Shown here: positions 7,055 to 15,798 of the stretch, in pieces | Numbering within the stretch: position 1 is the stretch's first letter | Layout of the letters: each line of letters opens with the position of its first letter | Assembly: GCF_003285005.1 (NCBI RefSeq) | Contig: NZ_QMFA01000058.1 | Location: forward strand, 1 to 32,515 | Source: Paenibacillus sp. YN15 | GTDB taxonomy: Bacteria; Bacillota; Bacilli; Paenibacillales; NBRC-103111 | DNA length: 32,515 bases | Direction of reading: 5' to 3' | Program-made: the position numbers and the translations under genes | The notes under the pieces: generated by a model | What the model was told of the DNA's origin: nothing | What the model saw: the letters and a program-made list of their open reading frames with translations, nothing else | Databases searched by the model: none

Positions 7055-8899
7055 GTGAAATCCAACTTTTTCAGCTTTCTCAAGAAGAGCTTTTATATCC
7101 GCATGATCCTGATTATGCTGGGCGTCTCCGTCATCCCGCTGATTATTCTGTCCTGGATTTCCATCGGAGTGTCCACCAATACGGTAGAAAAACAGGTGAA
7201 CCGCCTAAACGAGCAGCTGGTGAATCAGGTGGTGGACCGGGTGGAGCTGACCATGTCCCGGCTTCGGGAGCTCTCCGACCAATATTCCCGCATCAGCTCC
7301 ATCCAGAGTGCGCTGGTTCCTCCCGAGGAGCTGTATTTCGAAGAGGTGACCCGAAAGAAGGAGCTGATCTCCCTCTTAAGCACCGCCTCGGCGGTAATCG
7401 GCAACGTGCAGGGGCTTCAGGTCTATTCCGCCGTTACCGGGGAGGTGCTTTCCTCTTATGAGGCGCCCGCCACCTTGCAGGACTCGCCCTACCGGCATTT
7501 GATTGAGCGCTTCCTGGATGTGAAGGGGACCAGCCTGTTTCTGGACAAGGAGGCCTTGACCCAGGAGGAATCCCTAACCCTGCTTCAGAACGCCGTCTAT
7601 TATATCAGCCGGATTCCCTCCGACCGGTTCGAGGAGATGACTGGCGCGCTGCTCATCTCCATGAACGCCAACCAGTTCCAGCAGCAGATTGAAAATATCC
7701 AATTGGGGGGCAAAGGCTCCGTCTCGCTGGTGACCCGAAACGGCCTTACCGTCGCCACCACCAGCCGGCTTCCCGCCGGGGAGGATCAGGAGCGGCTGGC
7801 GCGGATTCTGGAGCATTGGCGGGAGCAGGAGCGGCCCAACCAGTTCGGGATGGATTCCTCCATTATCTCGGTGAAGCAAACCTCCACCTATGACGGCTGG
7901 ATTGTCATCTCCGAGATTCCGTCCCGGGAGCTGACCGAAAGCACCGGCATTATCCGCCAGACCGTAGGCTATTTCCTGCTGTTCCTGATCGGCTTGGGGG
8001 TTATCGCCATCATCGCCTTCGGCTACCAGCTGTACCGCCCGCTCCAGGCGGTGAGGAGGCAGGTGGACGCCATCAAAAAAGGCCATTTTGACGCCCGGGT
8101 GACCCATTTTGCCAACAACGAAATCGGCGAGCTGGGACGGATGCTCAATTCCATGGCCGTCCGCATTGAGGACCTGCTGGGGGATCTGCAGGAATCGGAG
8201 GAGCTGAAGCGCCGTCTGGAAATCCGGGCCCTGCAGTCCCAGATCAATCCCCATTTTATGTACAACACCTTAAACACCATCCGGATGTTCGCCATGCTGA
8301 AGGATTATGACAAGATCAATACCCTCATGGGACGGCTGGTTTCCCTCCTGCGCTATTCCATGGAAAACTACGAGCAGACCGTCCGGTTCAAGCAGGAATT
8401 CGCCTATCTGGAGGATTATGCGGAGCTCTTGAACATGCGCTACAAGTGCCGGATTCTCCTTCATGCAGAGGTGGAGGAGCCCCTGGAGGGCCTCTTGATC
8501 CCCAAGCTCAGCCTGCAGCCCTTGATTGAAAACGCCGTGTTCCACGGCATTCTGCCCAAGAAGGCGGAGGAAGGGCATATCCGTATCCGGCTATATTCCC
8601 TGCCCGCCCCGGATCATCTGGTGGTGCTGGAGGTGAGGGACAACGGCGTGGGGCTGGCGGAGCGGGAGCTGGAGCGCTTGCGGCTGCATCTGTTGCGGGA
8701 AGAGTCCAATGAGAATATCGGGTTGAAAAATGTGTGGATGCGGCTTCGGCTCATGTTCGGCAAAACAGCCGAGGCGCAGTTGGAGAGCCGTCCGGGGGAA
8801 GGGATGACCATCCGGTTTCTGTTCCCCGCGGACACGGTGCAGGTAAGAGAGGAGGGAGACCCGGATGAGCAAATACAAGGTGATTCTGGTGGAGGATGA
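7055..8899 (+). CDS. Sensor histidine kinase, YesM type
   Basis: A membrane sensor kinase of 614 residues. Order: first span at about 14-38, a large extracytoplasmic sensing region to about residue 300, second span at about 300-325, HAMP linker, then a His_kinase domain of the YesM/LytS type with QINPHFMYNTLN (phospho-accepting His400), IENAVFHGI (N box, about 491) and DNGVGL (G box, about 529). The GTG at 7055 is preferred over an ATG at 6989 because AAGGAG lies 8 nt before it. It overlaps the response regulator gene by 35 nt. It should sense an extracellular sugar or binding-protein state and phosphorylate the neighbouring regulator. Confidence 0.93.
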   Translation: MKSNFFSFLKKSFYIRMILIMLGVSVIPLIILSWISIGVSTNTVEKQVNRLNEQLVNQVVDRVELTMSRLRELSDQYSRISSIQSALVPPEELYFEEVTRKKELISLLSTASAVIGNVQGLQVYSAVTGEVLSSYEAPATLQDSPYRHLIERFLDVKGTSLFLDKEALTQEESLTLLQNAVYYISRIPSDRFEEMTGALLISMNANQFQQQIENIQLGGKGSVSLVTRNGLTVATTSRLPAGEDQERLARILEHWREQERPNQFGMDSSIISVKQTSTYDGWIVISEIPSRELTESTGIIRQTVGYFLLFLIGLGVIAIIAFGYQLYRPLQAVRRQVDAIKKGHFDARVTHFANNEIGELGRMLNSMAVRIEDLLGDLQESEELKRRLEIRALQSQINPHFMYNTLNTIRMFAMLKDYDKINTLMGRLVSLLRYSMENYEQTVRFKQEFAYLEDYAELLNMRYKCRILLHAEVEEPLEGLLIPKLSLQPLIENAVFHGILPKKAEEGHIRIRLYSLPAPDHLVVLEVRDNGVGLAERELERLRLHLLREESNENIGLKNVWMRLRLMFGKTAEAQLESRPGEGMTIRFLFPADTVQVREEGDPDEQIQGDSGGG

Positions 8900-10478
8900 A
8901 ATTCCCGCCAGGATGGTCTTCCGGCAGATGATTGAGGCCAGAAGCGATCTGTTCGAGCTGGCCGGAGAAGCGGAGGACGGACAGGACGGGCTGGCCCTGG
9001 CGGAAGCCCACCGTCCCCATCTGATTGTGACGGATATTACCATGCCCCGGATGACGGGGCTGGAGATGCTCCACGAGCTGGAGAAAAAAGGGCTGGCCGC
9101 CCCCCAGGCGGTGATCCTCACCTGCCACCAGGACTTCCACTATGCCCAGCAGGCCATTCAGCTGAAGGCCGCTTCTTATCTGATCAAGGACGATTGCCTG
9201 TCCGATCCCGATCTCTTGGTCCGCACGATGGAGGGATTGGCCTGGAAGGTGGACCTCCATGACCGGGACCGGGAGAAGCAGCTGCTGCTGGAGCAGAAGG
9301 TCCGCTCCAATGAGGTGGAGATTGAGCAGAATTTGTTCCTGGACATGCTGCGCAATCCGGCCGCCGAGGCCCGCTGGCTGGAAAGTCTGGAGGCTGCGGG
9401 TATTCCGGCGGAGGGTGCGCCCTTCCGGTTGCTGCTGCTGGAGCTGGACCGGGGCTCCCTGCGCTTCTCCATGGACCAGCTGGAGGAGCTGAAGCTGTGG
9501 CAGTTCGCCGGGGTGAATGTGCTGAAGGAGCTGCTGGAGGGGATGGGAGAAAGCAAGGTGGTGGCGCTGGACAAGGGGCGTTTTCTTGCCCTATATGTAT
9601 CCGAGCGGGACGGCTCTCTCTTGCCCCAGAAGGTGATGAACAGCTTCAACGCTTTCCTCAAAATGAACTGCATTGTACTGCAATGCCTGTTTGCGCCGGG
9701 GCTCGGCAAGCAGCTGCCGCTGGTGAAGAAGATGGCCGGCTCTCCCTACCCGTTCTTCTACCGCAGCAATGAAACGCTGGCGGCCCGGGAGTGGGAGCAG
9801 GCCTGCCATTTTGCGCCTATGGATGAGCAGCACAGCCGCTTCTGGATGCGGGTGGTGCGCCAGGCGCTGCTGGAGCCCCATGCGGGGGAGGCCGCTCTCG
9901 AAAGCGAGCGGAATTCCTTTTTGCAGCAGGCGGCGGAACACCGCTGGGACCCGGAGCAGATCAAAGCCCTGTATCTGCGGGCGTTCCTGGACATCAGCCA
10001 CTTCAAGCCGGAGGGCGGAGCGGGGGCCGGAGCCGGGGCGGATCTGGAGGCGGAGCTGCGGAGCCAGCTGGCCCAATGCCAGACCTTCCTGGCCGTCCAT
10101 AACGCCACCTTCATGCAGTTCCACAAGCTCCAGCAGCTGCACAGCGACACGAAGAAAATCGATGCCTCCATCGCCCGGATCGTCCAGCGGATGCATGAGG
10201 ATGTGGGCTATCCCTTCCGCCAGGAGGAGCTGGCGGCTTCCATCAACTACAGCATTCCCTACTTCAGCAGCATGTTCAAAAAAACCACCGGCGAAAGCTT
10301 CATCCAATATCTGACCCGCCTGCGGATCGAAAAGGCTAAGCTGCTGCTCCTGACCACGGACCAGAAGACCTTTGAAATCGCCGATTCCGTGGGCATGGAG
10401 AATTACCGCTCCTTCAACCGCCTGTTCAAGCGGGAGACAGGGATGACCCCCTCGGACTTCCGCAAGCGGATGGAGTAA
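8865..10478 (+). CDS. AraC-family response regulator, YesN type
   Basis: A 537-residue response regulator. The N-terminal receiver domain shows the acidic pair E10/D11, the phospho-accepting D57 (VTDITMP), T86 and K108. A long middle region of unknown fold follows, then a C-terminal AraC-type double helix-turn-helix from about residue 435, with the typical end FKRETGMTPSDFRK. The ATG at 8865 has GAGGAGGGAG about 8 nt upstream, inside the end of the kinase gene, implying coupled translation. Such regulators activate neighbouring carbohydrate-uptake operons; the divergent importer at 5260-6831 is the obvious target. Confidence 0.93.
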   Translation: MSKYKVILVEDEIPARMVFRQMIEARSDLFELAGEAEDGQDGLALAEAHRPHLIVTDITMPRMTGLEMLHELEKKGLAAPQAVILTCHQDFHYAQQAIQLKAASYLIKDDCLSDPDLLVRTMEGLAWKVDLHDRDREKQLLLEQKVRSNEVEIEQNLFLDMLRNPAAEARWLESLEAAGIPAEGAPFRLLLLELDRGSLRFSMDQLEELKLWQFAGVNVLKELLEGMGESKVVALDKGRFLALYVSERDGSLLPQKVMNSFNAFLKMNCIVLQCLFAPGLGKQLPLVKKMAGSPYPFFYRSNETLAAREWEQACHFAPMDEQHSRFWMRVVRQALLEPHAGEAALESERNSFLQQAAEHRWDPEQIKALYLRAFLDISHFKPEGGAGAGAGADLEAELRSQLAQCQTFLAVHNATFMQFHKLQQLHSDTKKIDASIARIVQRMHEDVGYPFRQEELAASINYSIPYFSSMFKKTTGESFIQYLTRLRIEKAKLLLLTTDQKTFEIADSVGMENYRSFNRLFKRETGMTPSDFRKRME

Positions 10479-10530
10479 GGAGGCGCGCGGCGGCTGGACC
10501 GGGCGGGGATGACCCTTTGCGCTTTCGAGA

Positions 10531-10563
10531 AAAACCTGACGAAAAATCACCGTCAGGTTTTTT
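10531..10563 (+). terminator. Rho-independent terminator after the two-component genes
   Basis: An 11-bp stem (10531-10541 with 10551-10561), a 9-nt loop and a run of six T begin about 50 nt after the regulator's stop codon. The A-rich 5' arm may make it work in both directions. Confidence 0.85.
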
Positions 10564-11353
10564 GCGTTGTGGTGGGCCACCTTGTGCTGACCTGATCTGC
10601 ATCCCCCCCGTCCGTCCCCGCACCGGAAAATGGCCTGCGCTTACCCCTTCTCTCTGCACCCGGAAGAGCGTAGCGGAACTGTGCGACTCTTAAAAGCAGC
10701 TTTTGCCACTTTTTCTCACCTTTACGGAACTAAGAAACCCTTATTCCCCGCCGCGACCTGATTTCCTCCCTATTTTCGCCGAATCAGGGATGGAACGGTT
10801 TCTTAGTTCCGTTAATTCTCCAAACTCCCGTTTTCACCTCCATAAGAGTCGCTGAGTTCCGCAACAGCAGCCAACCGGCCTGTCCCCGACAACTGCTCGC
10901 CAACATCACTTCGGAAGGACGAAAAAAGGAGGACTGACAACCTGAGTTTGTCAAGAAGCCGAGCCGCCTCACACAGGGCAATCACATCAGGCCAAGGTAG
11001 AAAGAGCGCAGAAACCGGGTTTTCGTAGCCAGGTTTTGTATGCGTCAGAAGGACAAAAGCTTCCAGAATGTCCGTTGGAAAGTGGACATCGCGGCTACAG
11101 AGATCGCTCCGGGACACATGTCTATATATAGGGGTTGAACAGCATTCGTTTTCCGTATATTGTGTTTTGTATGCAAAATAGGGGAGGGGAGAGCTACTCT
11201 GCTCATGTCCACTGTATGAAAGACAAAATTCGCAAAATGTCTACTGTGAAGGAATAAAACCACAGCACAACCCCGTTAAAAACGCATAGAGGCATGTTTC
11301 GTACAAAGTCTAATGCAATTGCCCTGCCGTTTCCCGATATATACTGATATGTG
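10564..11353. other. Long intergenic stretch without a convincing gene
   Basis: About 790 nt between converging transcription units. Short open frames here lack ribosome sites and recognisable protein character, so I call none. The recognisable content is the nested inverted-repeat element at 10673-10862. The part from 11100 to 11350 is AT-richer than its surroundings and may be gene debris. Confidence 0.6.
10673..10862. repeat. Four-unit nested inverted-repeat element (copy A)
   Basis: Two forward units (from 10673 and 10724) are mirrored by two reverse units (ending at 10812 and 10862). The outer arms 10673-10692 and 10843-10862 match at 18 of 20 positions. The middle arms 10724-10739 and 10797-10812 match perfectly over 16 nt (ACGGAACTAAGAAACC). 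A 7-nt inner pair (10757-10763, 10782-10788) closes the structure. The outer gaps are 31 and 30 nt, so the element is nearly symmetric. It sits between convergent genes. The same forward-forward-reverse-reverse plan recurs at 15934-16119 and 31590-31767. Confidence 0.8.
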
Positions 11354-11387
11354 CAAAAAACAGGCCCGCCGTTTCCGGCAAACCTGT
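11354..11387 (-). terminator. Rho-independent terminator, minus strand
   Basis: On the minus strand a 12-bp stem (11376-11387 with 11360-11371, three G-U pairs), a GAAA tetraloop and a run of T form a strong terminator. It lies 20 nt beyond the stop of the small open frame at 11408-11545 and would end the transcript of the DUF4173 gene. Confidence 0.8.
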
Positions 11388-11407
11388 CAGCGCTTCCGCA
11401 TATGCCT

Positions 11408-11545
11408 TTATATTTTGCCGCCGCTATCCCGCCTGGGGCGGCAATAATAGATCCGGGGATAGCGCAGGCCGCCAAGTATTTCCATGCACACGCTTCCCGC
11501 CACGAACGACACCAATTGCCAATCCAGCTGGCGCAAGCCGCTCAT
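11408..11545 (-). CDS. Possible 45-residue protein downstream of DUF4173 gene
   Basis: A short open frame starting at an ATG with a perfect GGAGG 7 nt upstream and ending 20 nt before a strong terminator. The product begins MSGLRQLDWQLVSFVAGSV, with a modest hydrophobic stretch, and ends in a basic, Tyr/Arg-rich tail. I recognise no family. The ribosome site and terminator placement favour a real small gene in the DUF4173 operon. The odd tail could instead mean a frameshifted remnant of a longer gene. Confidence 0.4.
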   Translation of the reverse strand: MSGLRQLDWQLVSFVAGSVCMEILGGLRYPRIYYCRPRRDSGGKI

Positions 11546-11580
11546 ACCAACGCCTCCCTTTGGTCTTTCTACTACCATAT

Positions 11581-11610
11581 GTCCCCGGCAAGTCGTCCTA
11601 TGTGCCGGGG
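11581..11610. other. Perfect 9-bp hairpin after the DUF4173 gene
   Basis: TCCCCGGCA (11581-11589) and TGCCGGGGA (11602-11610) pair around a 12-nt loop. No T run follows on either strand. It lies between the DUF4173 stop and the small open frame, so it is more likely an RNA-stability or partial-termination structure than a full terminator. Confidence 0.5.
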
Positions 11611-11676
11611 AACGGGAGGCAGAGGTGCAACGCTGTTCGTACCGGCCGGTTTGAGGCTGGATGCAGCAGGATTGAG

Positions 11677-13182
11677 TTACTCCGCGAACCGTTTTTCCAA
11701 CGCTTGTTTGGCCCGGTAGTCCGACAGGTTGAACGCCTGCCAGTCCTTTTTCTCCCGGAGCAGCTCCAGCTTGCCGCGCAGCCGCTCCTCCATATCCGGG
11801 TAAACCACGCCCCCGAGTTTGGACAGACGGGGAATGGCATCGCTGGACAGGGACAGCAGATAATTTCCGTCCAGCTTGCCGCTTTGCTCGTAACGCTCCA
11901 GGTTCAGCCGGGCAATGGCCGCTTCCATCCCCACGTAATTCATCAGCACATAAGCGCCAAGTCCCATCACAATGTACCACTTGATGAGAGGAAACCGGGG
12001 CAGCCTTACCCGCACAGCGGCCAGCACCAGCAGAAGCGCCAGAAAAATCATAAAGGCATGCACCAAAAACCGTATCACCGTATAGCCGTAAGCCTCCTCG
12101 TACAAGGCCAGCCGGGTATACGCCGAATACAGCATGATGCAGGAGCAGCCCACCAAGAGATAGAGCATCCACCCGTTGAAGCGGACGGCCCCCCTGAAGC
12201 TACCTTCCCCCGCGGGCAAGCTGACTAAGAGGAGCAGATAATTCAGCGCCGTAACCGCCACCAGCTCTCCGAAGCCTTTCCGGGCATAATCCGCATAGGT
12301 TGCCCCCTCCGGCAGAACTCCCTCCCAGGCTCCGAACAAGTAGCTGAACTGGACCGCCACAAACAGCACATACACCACATTGACCAAAGCCAGCACCGTT
12401 GCCGCCGTGACGGGATTCATCCCCCATCCCCCGCGGAGAATGCCGCCTGCCCCCTGTTGCTCCCGGGAGTCCTCCGTTTCCCCGCCGTCCTTCTCCGGAT
12501 GAAGGAAGCCGCTCACATATCCGAACAAGCACAGGCCCATCACAACAGTCCACAATAGCCTGATCCCGCCTTCAGTCAGGGAAAGCCCGGCCAGCCAGTC
12601 GGGGATGCCGTCCAGCACCTGGTGAAAGATACCGTCCGCAGAGGCCAACAGCGAGATGACCACCGCCAGCAGCGGACAGGCAATGGCCAGTCCCACCAGC
12701 ACACCCTTCACCGTTTCCCGGCGCTTCGCCTCCATCCGCCCGGTAACGGATTTCAGCAGCAGCTCCAGCGCCGTCCTCCAATGCCGCAGATTCTGGACGA
12801 TCAGATGATCCAGGGCAATAAAAATCAGGCTGTCCCTGTCCCAATCCGGACGCCTCCAGTCCAGGCAGTACGCCATATGGATCAAAGCCAACCCGGGGAC
12901 AACCAGCACATTGAGCCCGCGGAAAAAGGGCGAGTCAAACACCATCAGAGACACCGCCAGCAAGGCCACCACAACCCCCAGGTAACGGGCAAAGCCGTCT
13001 GCCGAACGCAGCCTGTCCTTTGCCCCCGCATACATAAACAGGTAGAACAGCAGCACAAACAACGGAAACGAAATGCCGGGCTCATGCTCAAAAAACAGCC
13101 ATTGATGCACCGCTCCCAGCATAACCGCCAATAGCAAGAGCGCAAGGGGCTTGCCGTAGACCCGGCGGGCGACAGTCTTCAT
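11677..13182 (-). CDS. DUF4173-domain polytopic membrane protein
   Basis: A 501-residue membrane protein with roughly ten or more hydrophobic segments, a charged loop near residues 228-250 (HPEKDGGETEDSREQQ) and a soluble C-terminal tail of about 80 residues. Features of the DUF4173 family include ADGIFHQVL after a long transmembrane stretch, the FSYLFG element near residue 282, the ATYADYARKGFGEL segment near residue 297 and LYEEAYGYTVIRF near residue 365. The biochemical role is unknown. It starts at an ATG preceded by GGAGGTCG and is divergent from the SgrR-like gene. Confidence 0.88.
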   Translation of the reverse strand: MKTVARRVYGKPLALLLLAVMLGAVHQWLFFEHEPGISFPLFVLLFYLFMYAGAKDRLRSADGFARYLGVVVALLAVSLMVFDSPFFRGLNVLVVPGLALIHMAYCLDWRRPDWDRDSLIFIALDHLIVQNLRHWRTALELLLKSVTGRMEAKRRETVKGVLVGLAIACPLLAVVISLLASADGIFHQVLDGIPDWLAGLSLTEGGIRLLWTVVMGLCLFGYVSGFLHPEKDGGETEDSREQQGAGGILRGGWGMNPVTAATVLALVNVVYVLFVAVQFSYLFGAWEGVLPEGATYADYARKGFGELVAVTALNYLLLLVSLPAGEGSFRGAVRFNGWMLYLLVGCSCIMLYSAYTRLALYEEAYGYTVIRFLVHAFMIFLALLLVLAAVRVRLPRFPLIKWYIVMGLGAYVLMNYVGMEAAIARLNLERYEQSGKLDGNYLLSLSSDAIPRLSKLGGVVYPDMEERLRGKLELLREKKDWQAFNLSDYRAKQALEKRFAE

Positions 13183-13308
13183 GGAAACGACCTCCTAATT
13201 CTTTCTATCTTCCATCTTACCTGATAAAATGAGAAAATAAATAGAAAGCTAGGCGCGGTTTATTTCCTATTTGTTTGAGAAAATGCCATGCACTGCGCAT
13301 TTTCATTC

Positions 13309-13373
13309 GGGGGCTCCCCCAAAAGTACCCGGAATTTGCTTCAAAGCGTCTCGTCACTTTTGGGGGATTGTTT
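13309..13373 (+). repeat. 65-nt dispersed repeat, copy 1 (leader of SgrR-like gene)
   Basis: It starts GGGGGCTCCCCC, contains CTCGTCACTT and ends TTGTTT. An inverted partner of the same length lies at 28647-28711 (about 47 of 66 aligned positions identical by hand). Within this copy CCCCCAAAAGT (13316-13326) and ACTTTTGGGGG (13356-13366) are a perfect 11-bp inverted repeat. The end is 17 nt before the start codon of the regulator, so it lies in its 5' leader and could affect its expression. A separate 8-bp hairpin (GAAAATGC with GCATTTTC, 13279-13304) precedes it. Confidence 0.65.
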
Positions 13374-13390
13374 ATAAAAGGAGGGCTCCC

Positions 13391-15139
13391 ATGAAGCTGC
13401 ATCCCCAATTCCTAAGGCTGCACGCCTATTACGGCGGCTCCGGCTCCAAAACGGAAACCACCCTGGATGAAATCGCCCGGGCCCTGGACTGCACCCACCG
13501 CCACGCCCTCAATGTGGTGACGGCCATGGAGCGGCTGGGCTGGATTGTCTGGTCCCCCAAACGGGGGCGGGGCAGCCGCTCCGGGCTGGAGTTTGCGGCG
13601 TCTGCGGAGCAAATCGCCGCCGAAGCGGTGATGGCCGCCTTAAGCGGCCGGGAGCTGGAGCAGGCGCTGAGGCAGGTCCGCGCGTATGCGCAATCCCCCC
13701 AGCTGGAGCAGGCGCTGCAAAGCCGGCTGCTGGGGTTTTTCGGGCATCACCGGGAAAGCGGGCCCAATACCCAAGTGGATACGCTGCGGCTTCCTCTCCG
13801 GCAAAAGCTGCACACCATTGATCCGCTGTATATGAATCTGACGGCGGAATCCTTTGTGGCCAGCCATGTTTTCGACGGTCTGGTGCGGCGGGACGGGCCC
13901 AGCGGGAGGATTGCGCCCTTGGCGGCCCACGCCTGGGAGGCGGATGAAAGCCGCACCCGCTGGGTGTTTTATCTGCGCAAGGGGATGCAGTTTCACAACG
14001 GGCAGCCCCTGACCTCCCGGGATGTGGTCTATTCCCTCCGGCGTTTGTCCGAAAGCGGGCGGCCTCTCCTCTACAGCTCCATCGTCAAAACCCTGCGCTC
14101 CATCGAAGCCTTGGGCCCCTTGGCGGTGGTCATGGAGCTGGCGGAGCCCAATGAGCTGTTTTTGCCGTTTTTGTGCACCAGCCGGGCCTCCATCCTGCCG
14201 GAGGAGCTGCACGGCGCCGACGAGCAGGCCTTTGGGCTGCAGCCTGTGGGCACAGGCCCGTTCCGGGTAGCGGAGCTGAATGAGCGCCACTGCATTCTGG
14301 AGGCCTTCCCGGCGTACCACCTGGGGAGAGCCCATCTGGACCGGGCGGAGATCATTCATGTGCCGTGGACCGTAGGGGATCATGCCGCACCCGAAGGGGA
14401 CGGGTCCCCTTTCCATCTGATCCACAACCCGGGAGGGGCGGCGGAGGCCGGCTGGAGCCGGATGCATTCCCATGCCTCCATCCGCAAGTTTGTCACCTGC
14501 AACACCGGGACCGGCGGGCCGCTGCAGCATCTGCCGGCAAGGGCGGCGGTAATGGACGCCATCCGTGGCGGAGCGCCGAATGGAGCCGGGAGCGGGGAGC
14601 CCGGGGCCCATCCGGGGGAGCAGCCCGGGGCCCAGCCCCCAAAGGCTTGGCCGAGCCTCGCGGACAAGCCGCTCTTGATCGCCACCATCCCCCAATACCG
14701 GGAGGATGCCCAGCTTGTGGCGGAGCGGCTCTATGCCCGGGGCATTCCCAGCGGGCTTTTGCTCCTCGAGCCGGAGGTGTTCAAAGGACCGGCCAGGCTC
14801 CAGGCTGATCTGATCATCTTTTCCCTGATCCGGGATCAGGATGAGGAGCTGCGGCTGTTTGACCTGTACCAGACGGTAAGCGAGCATATGGAAGCTCCGG
14901 TAAAGAGCAGGGTCCGGAGCCTGCTGTCCGGGGTGCGGCATAAGGCCGGTCCGGTGGAACGCAACGCCTGTTTCCGGCAGCTGGAGGAGCTGCTTGCGGA
15001 GGAGCGGCTTTTGCAGGTTCTTTATGAAAAGCCGCTGGAAACCGCCTATCTTCCCTCTGTCCGCGGTCTGGCCTTCAACAGCCAGGGCTGGATCGATCTG
15101 CGGCAAATTTGGTTTCCGCCGGAGGCTCCTTGTCCGTAG
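13391..15139 (+). CDS. SgrR-family transcriptional regulator with solute-binding domain
   Basis: A 582-residue cytoplasmic protein. An N-terminal winged-helix region (about 1-110, with TTLDEIARALDCTHRHA and a basic wing PKRGRGSRSG) is followed by an ABC-type family 5 solute-binding domain (about 140 onwards, with FVASHVFDGLVRRD, GMQFHNGQPLTSRDVVYSL and GTGPFRV). This is the SgrR arrangement, in which a small ligand is sensed by a binding-protein-like domain; the ligand here is unknown. A Gly/Pro/Ala-rich insert near residues 395-420 is unusual. The ATG at 13391 is chosen because AAAGGAGG lies about 6 nt upstream; the frame is open 40 codons further. There is no signal peptide. Confidence 0.88.
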   Translation: MKLHPQFLRLHAYYGGSGSKTETTLDEIARALDCTHRHALNVVTAMERLGWIVWSPKRGRGSRSGLEFAASAEQIAAEAVMAALSGRELEQALRQVRAYAQSPQLEQALQSRLLGFFGHHRESGPNTQVDTLRLPLRQKLHTIDPLYMNLTAESFVASHVFDGLVRRDGPSGRIAPLAAHAWEADESRTRWVFYLRKGMQFHNGQPLTSRDVVYSLRRLSESGRPLLYSSIVKTLRSIEALGPLAVVMELAEPNELFLPFLCTSRASILPEELHGADEQAFGLQPVGTGPFRVAELNERHCILEAFPAYHLGRAHLDRAEIIHVPWTVGDHAAPEGDGSPFHLIHNPGGAAEAGWSRMHSHASIRKFVTCNTGTGGPLQHLPARAAVMDAIRGGAPNGAGSGEPGAHPGEQPGAQPPKAWPSLADKPLLIATIPQYREDAQLVAERLYARGIPSGLLLLEPEVFKGPARLQADLIIFSLIRDQDEELRLFDLYQTVSEHMEAPVKSRVRSLLSGVRHKAGPVERNACFRQLEELLAEERLLQVLYEKPLETAYLPSVRGLAFNSQGWIDLRQIWFPPEAPCP

Positions 15140-15798
15140 AGGGGACAATCGCCGCCCTTCTCCTGTCCGCAGGCATCGCTCTCCTGGCAGGCTGCAATGA
15201 CGGCTCTGCCGCGTCCCCCTCTATAGCCCCGGCCGGCGCTGCCGCTCCGGCTGCATCTGTCTCACCGCCTGCCGCTTCCGCACCGTCCGCTGCTTCGCCG
15301 GGTTCTACCGCCGCCGCAACCTCCCCGCCGGCCGCGGCTGCGCCCTCCGGGACACCGGCGGCGGATAAGCGGCAGCTCCTCCACGAGCTGCTGGAGCTGG
15401 CCAAGCAGGGCAAGGCGCCGGGTGTGGAATTCGCCGCCCACACCGGCCTGATCGAGGATGTGGAGAAGGCCTGGGGCGAGCCGGACAAGAAGGAATCCGC
15501 CGGAGCAGGCATCTATTCCACCTACAGCAAAAAGAATGCCGTCTTTGGCTTCAATAAGGGCAGCCTGATTTTCGACGTGCGCTCCAGCGCCCCCAATCTG
15601 CAGGAGCTTCGGCTTTCCGATATTGAGGCGGCATTGGGCAAGTCGCAGGACATCCGCAAAAACGGGGATGACATCATCTATGTCTATCCCGCCGGAAAGG
15701 ACTTTGAGCTGAAATTCATCATCCCCGCTTCCACCGGGAAGGTGAGCCACATCTCGGTGTTTTCGCCGCAGGACTCCAAAAATAACATGGCCGGGTGA
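15130..15798 (+). CDS. DUF4309 (YjgB-like) family lipoprotein
   Basis: A 222-residue secreted lipoprotein with lipobox LLAGC (Cys22), an extremely Ala/Pro/Ser-rich linker at about 25-75, and a C-terminal domain of the DUF4309/YjgB type (ELLELAKQGKAPGVEF, VEKAWGEPD, YSKKNAVFGF, LKFIIP). Its role is unknown. The proposed TTG start overlaps the end of the regulator gene by 10 nt and has GGAGG 4 nt upstream, implying coupling. Oddly, the signal peptide's N-terminal region carries no Lys or Arg and contains a Glu, which is atypical, so the start is uncertain. A TTG at 15109 is the alternative. Confidence 0.8.
   Translation: MSVEGTIAALLLSAGIALLAGCNDGSAASPSIAPAGAAAPAASVSPPAASAPSAASPGSTAAATSPPAAAAPSGTPAADKRQLLHELLELAKQGKAPGVEFAAHTGLIEDVEKAWGEPDKKESAGAGIYSTYSKKNAVFGFNKGSLIFDVRSSAPNLQELRLSDIEAALGKSQDIRKNGDDIIYVYPAGKDFELKFIIPASTGKVSHISVFSPQDSKNNMAG

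Noticed and set aside
10812-11117. Minus-strand open frame of about 100 codons in the intergenic region
   Set aside because: No ribosome site, no recognisable composition, and it overlaps the repeat element's right arm.
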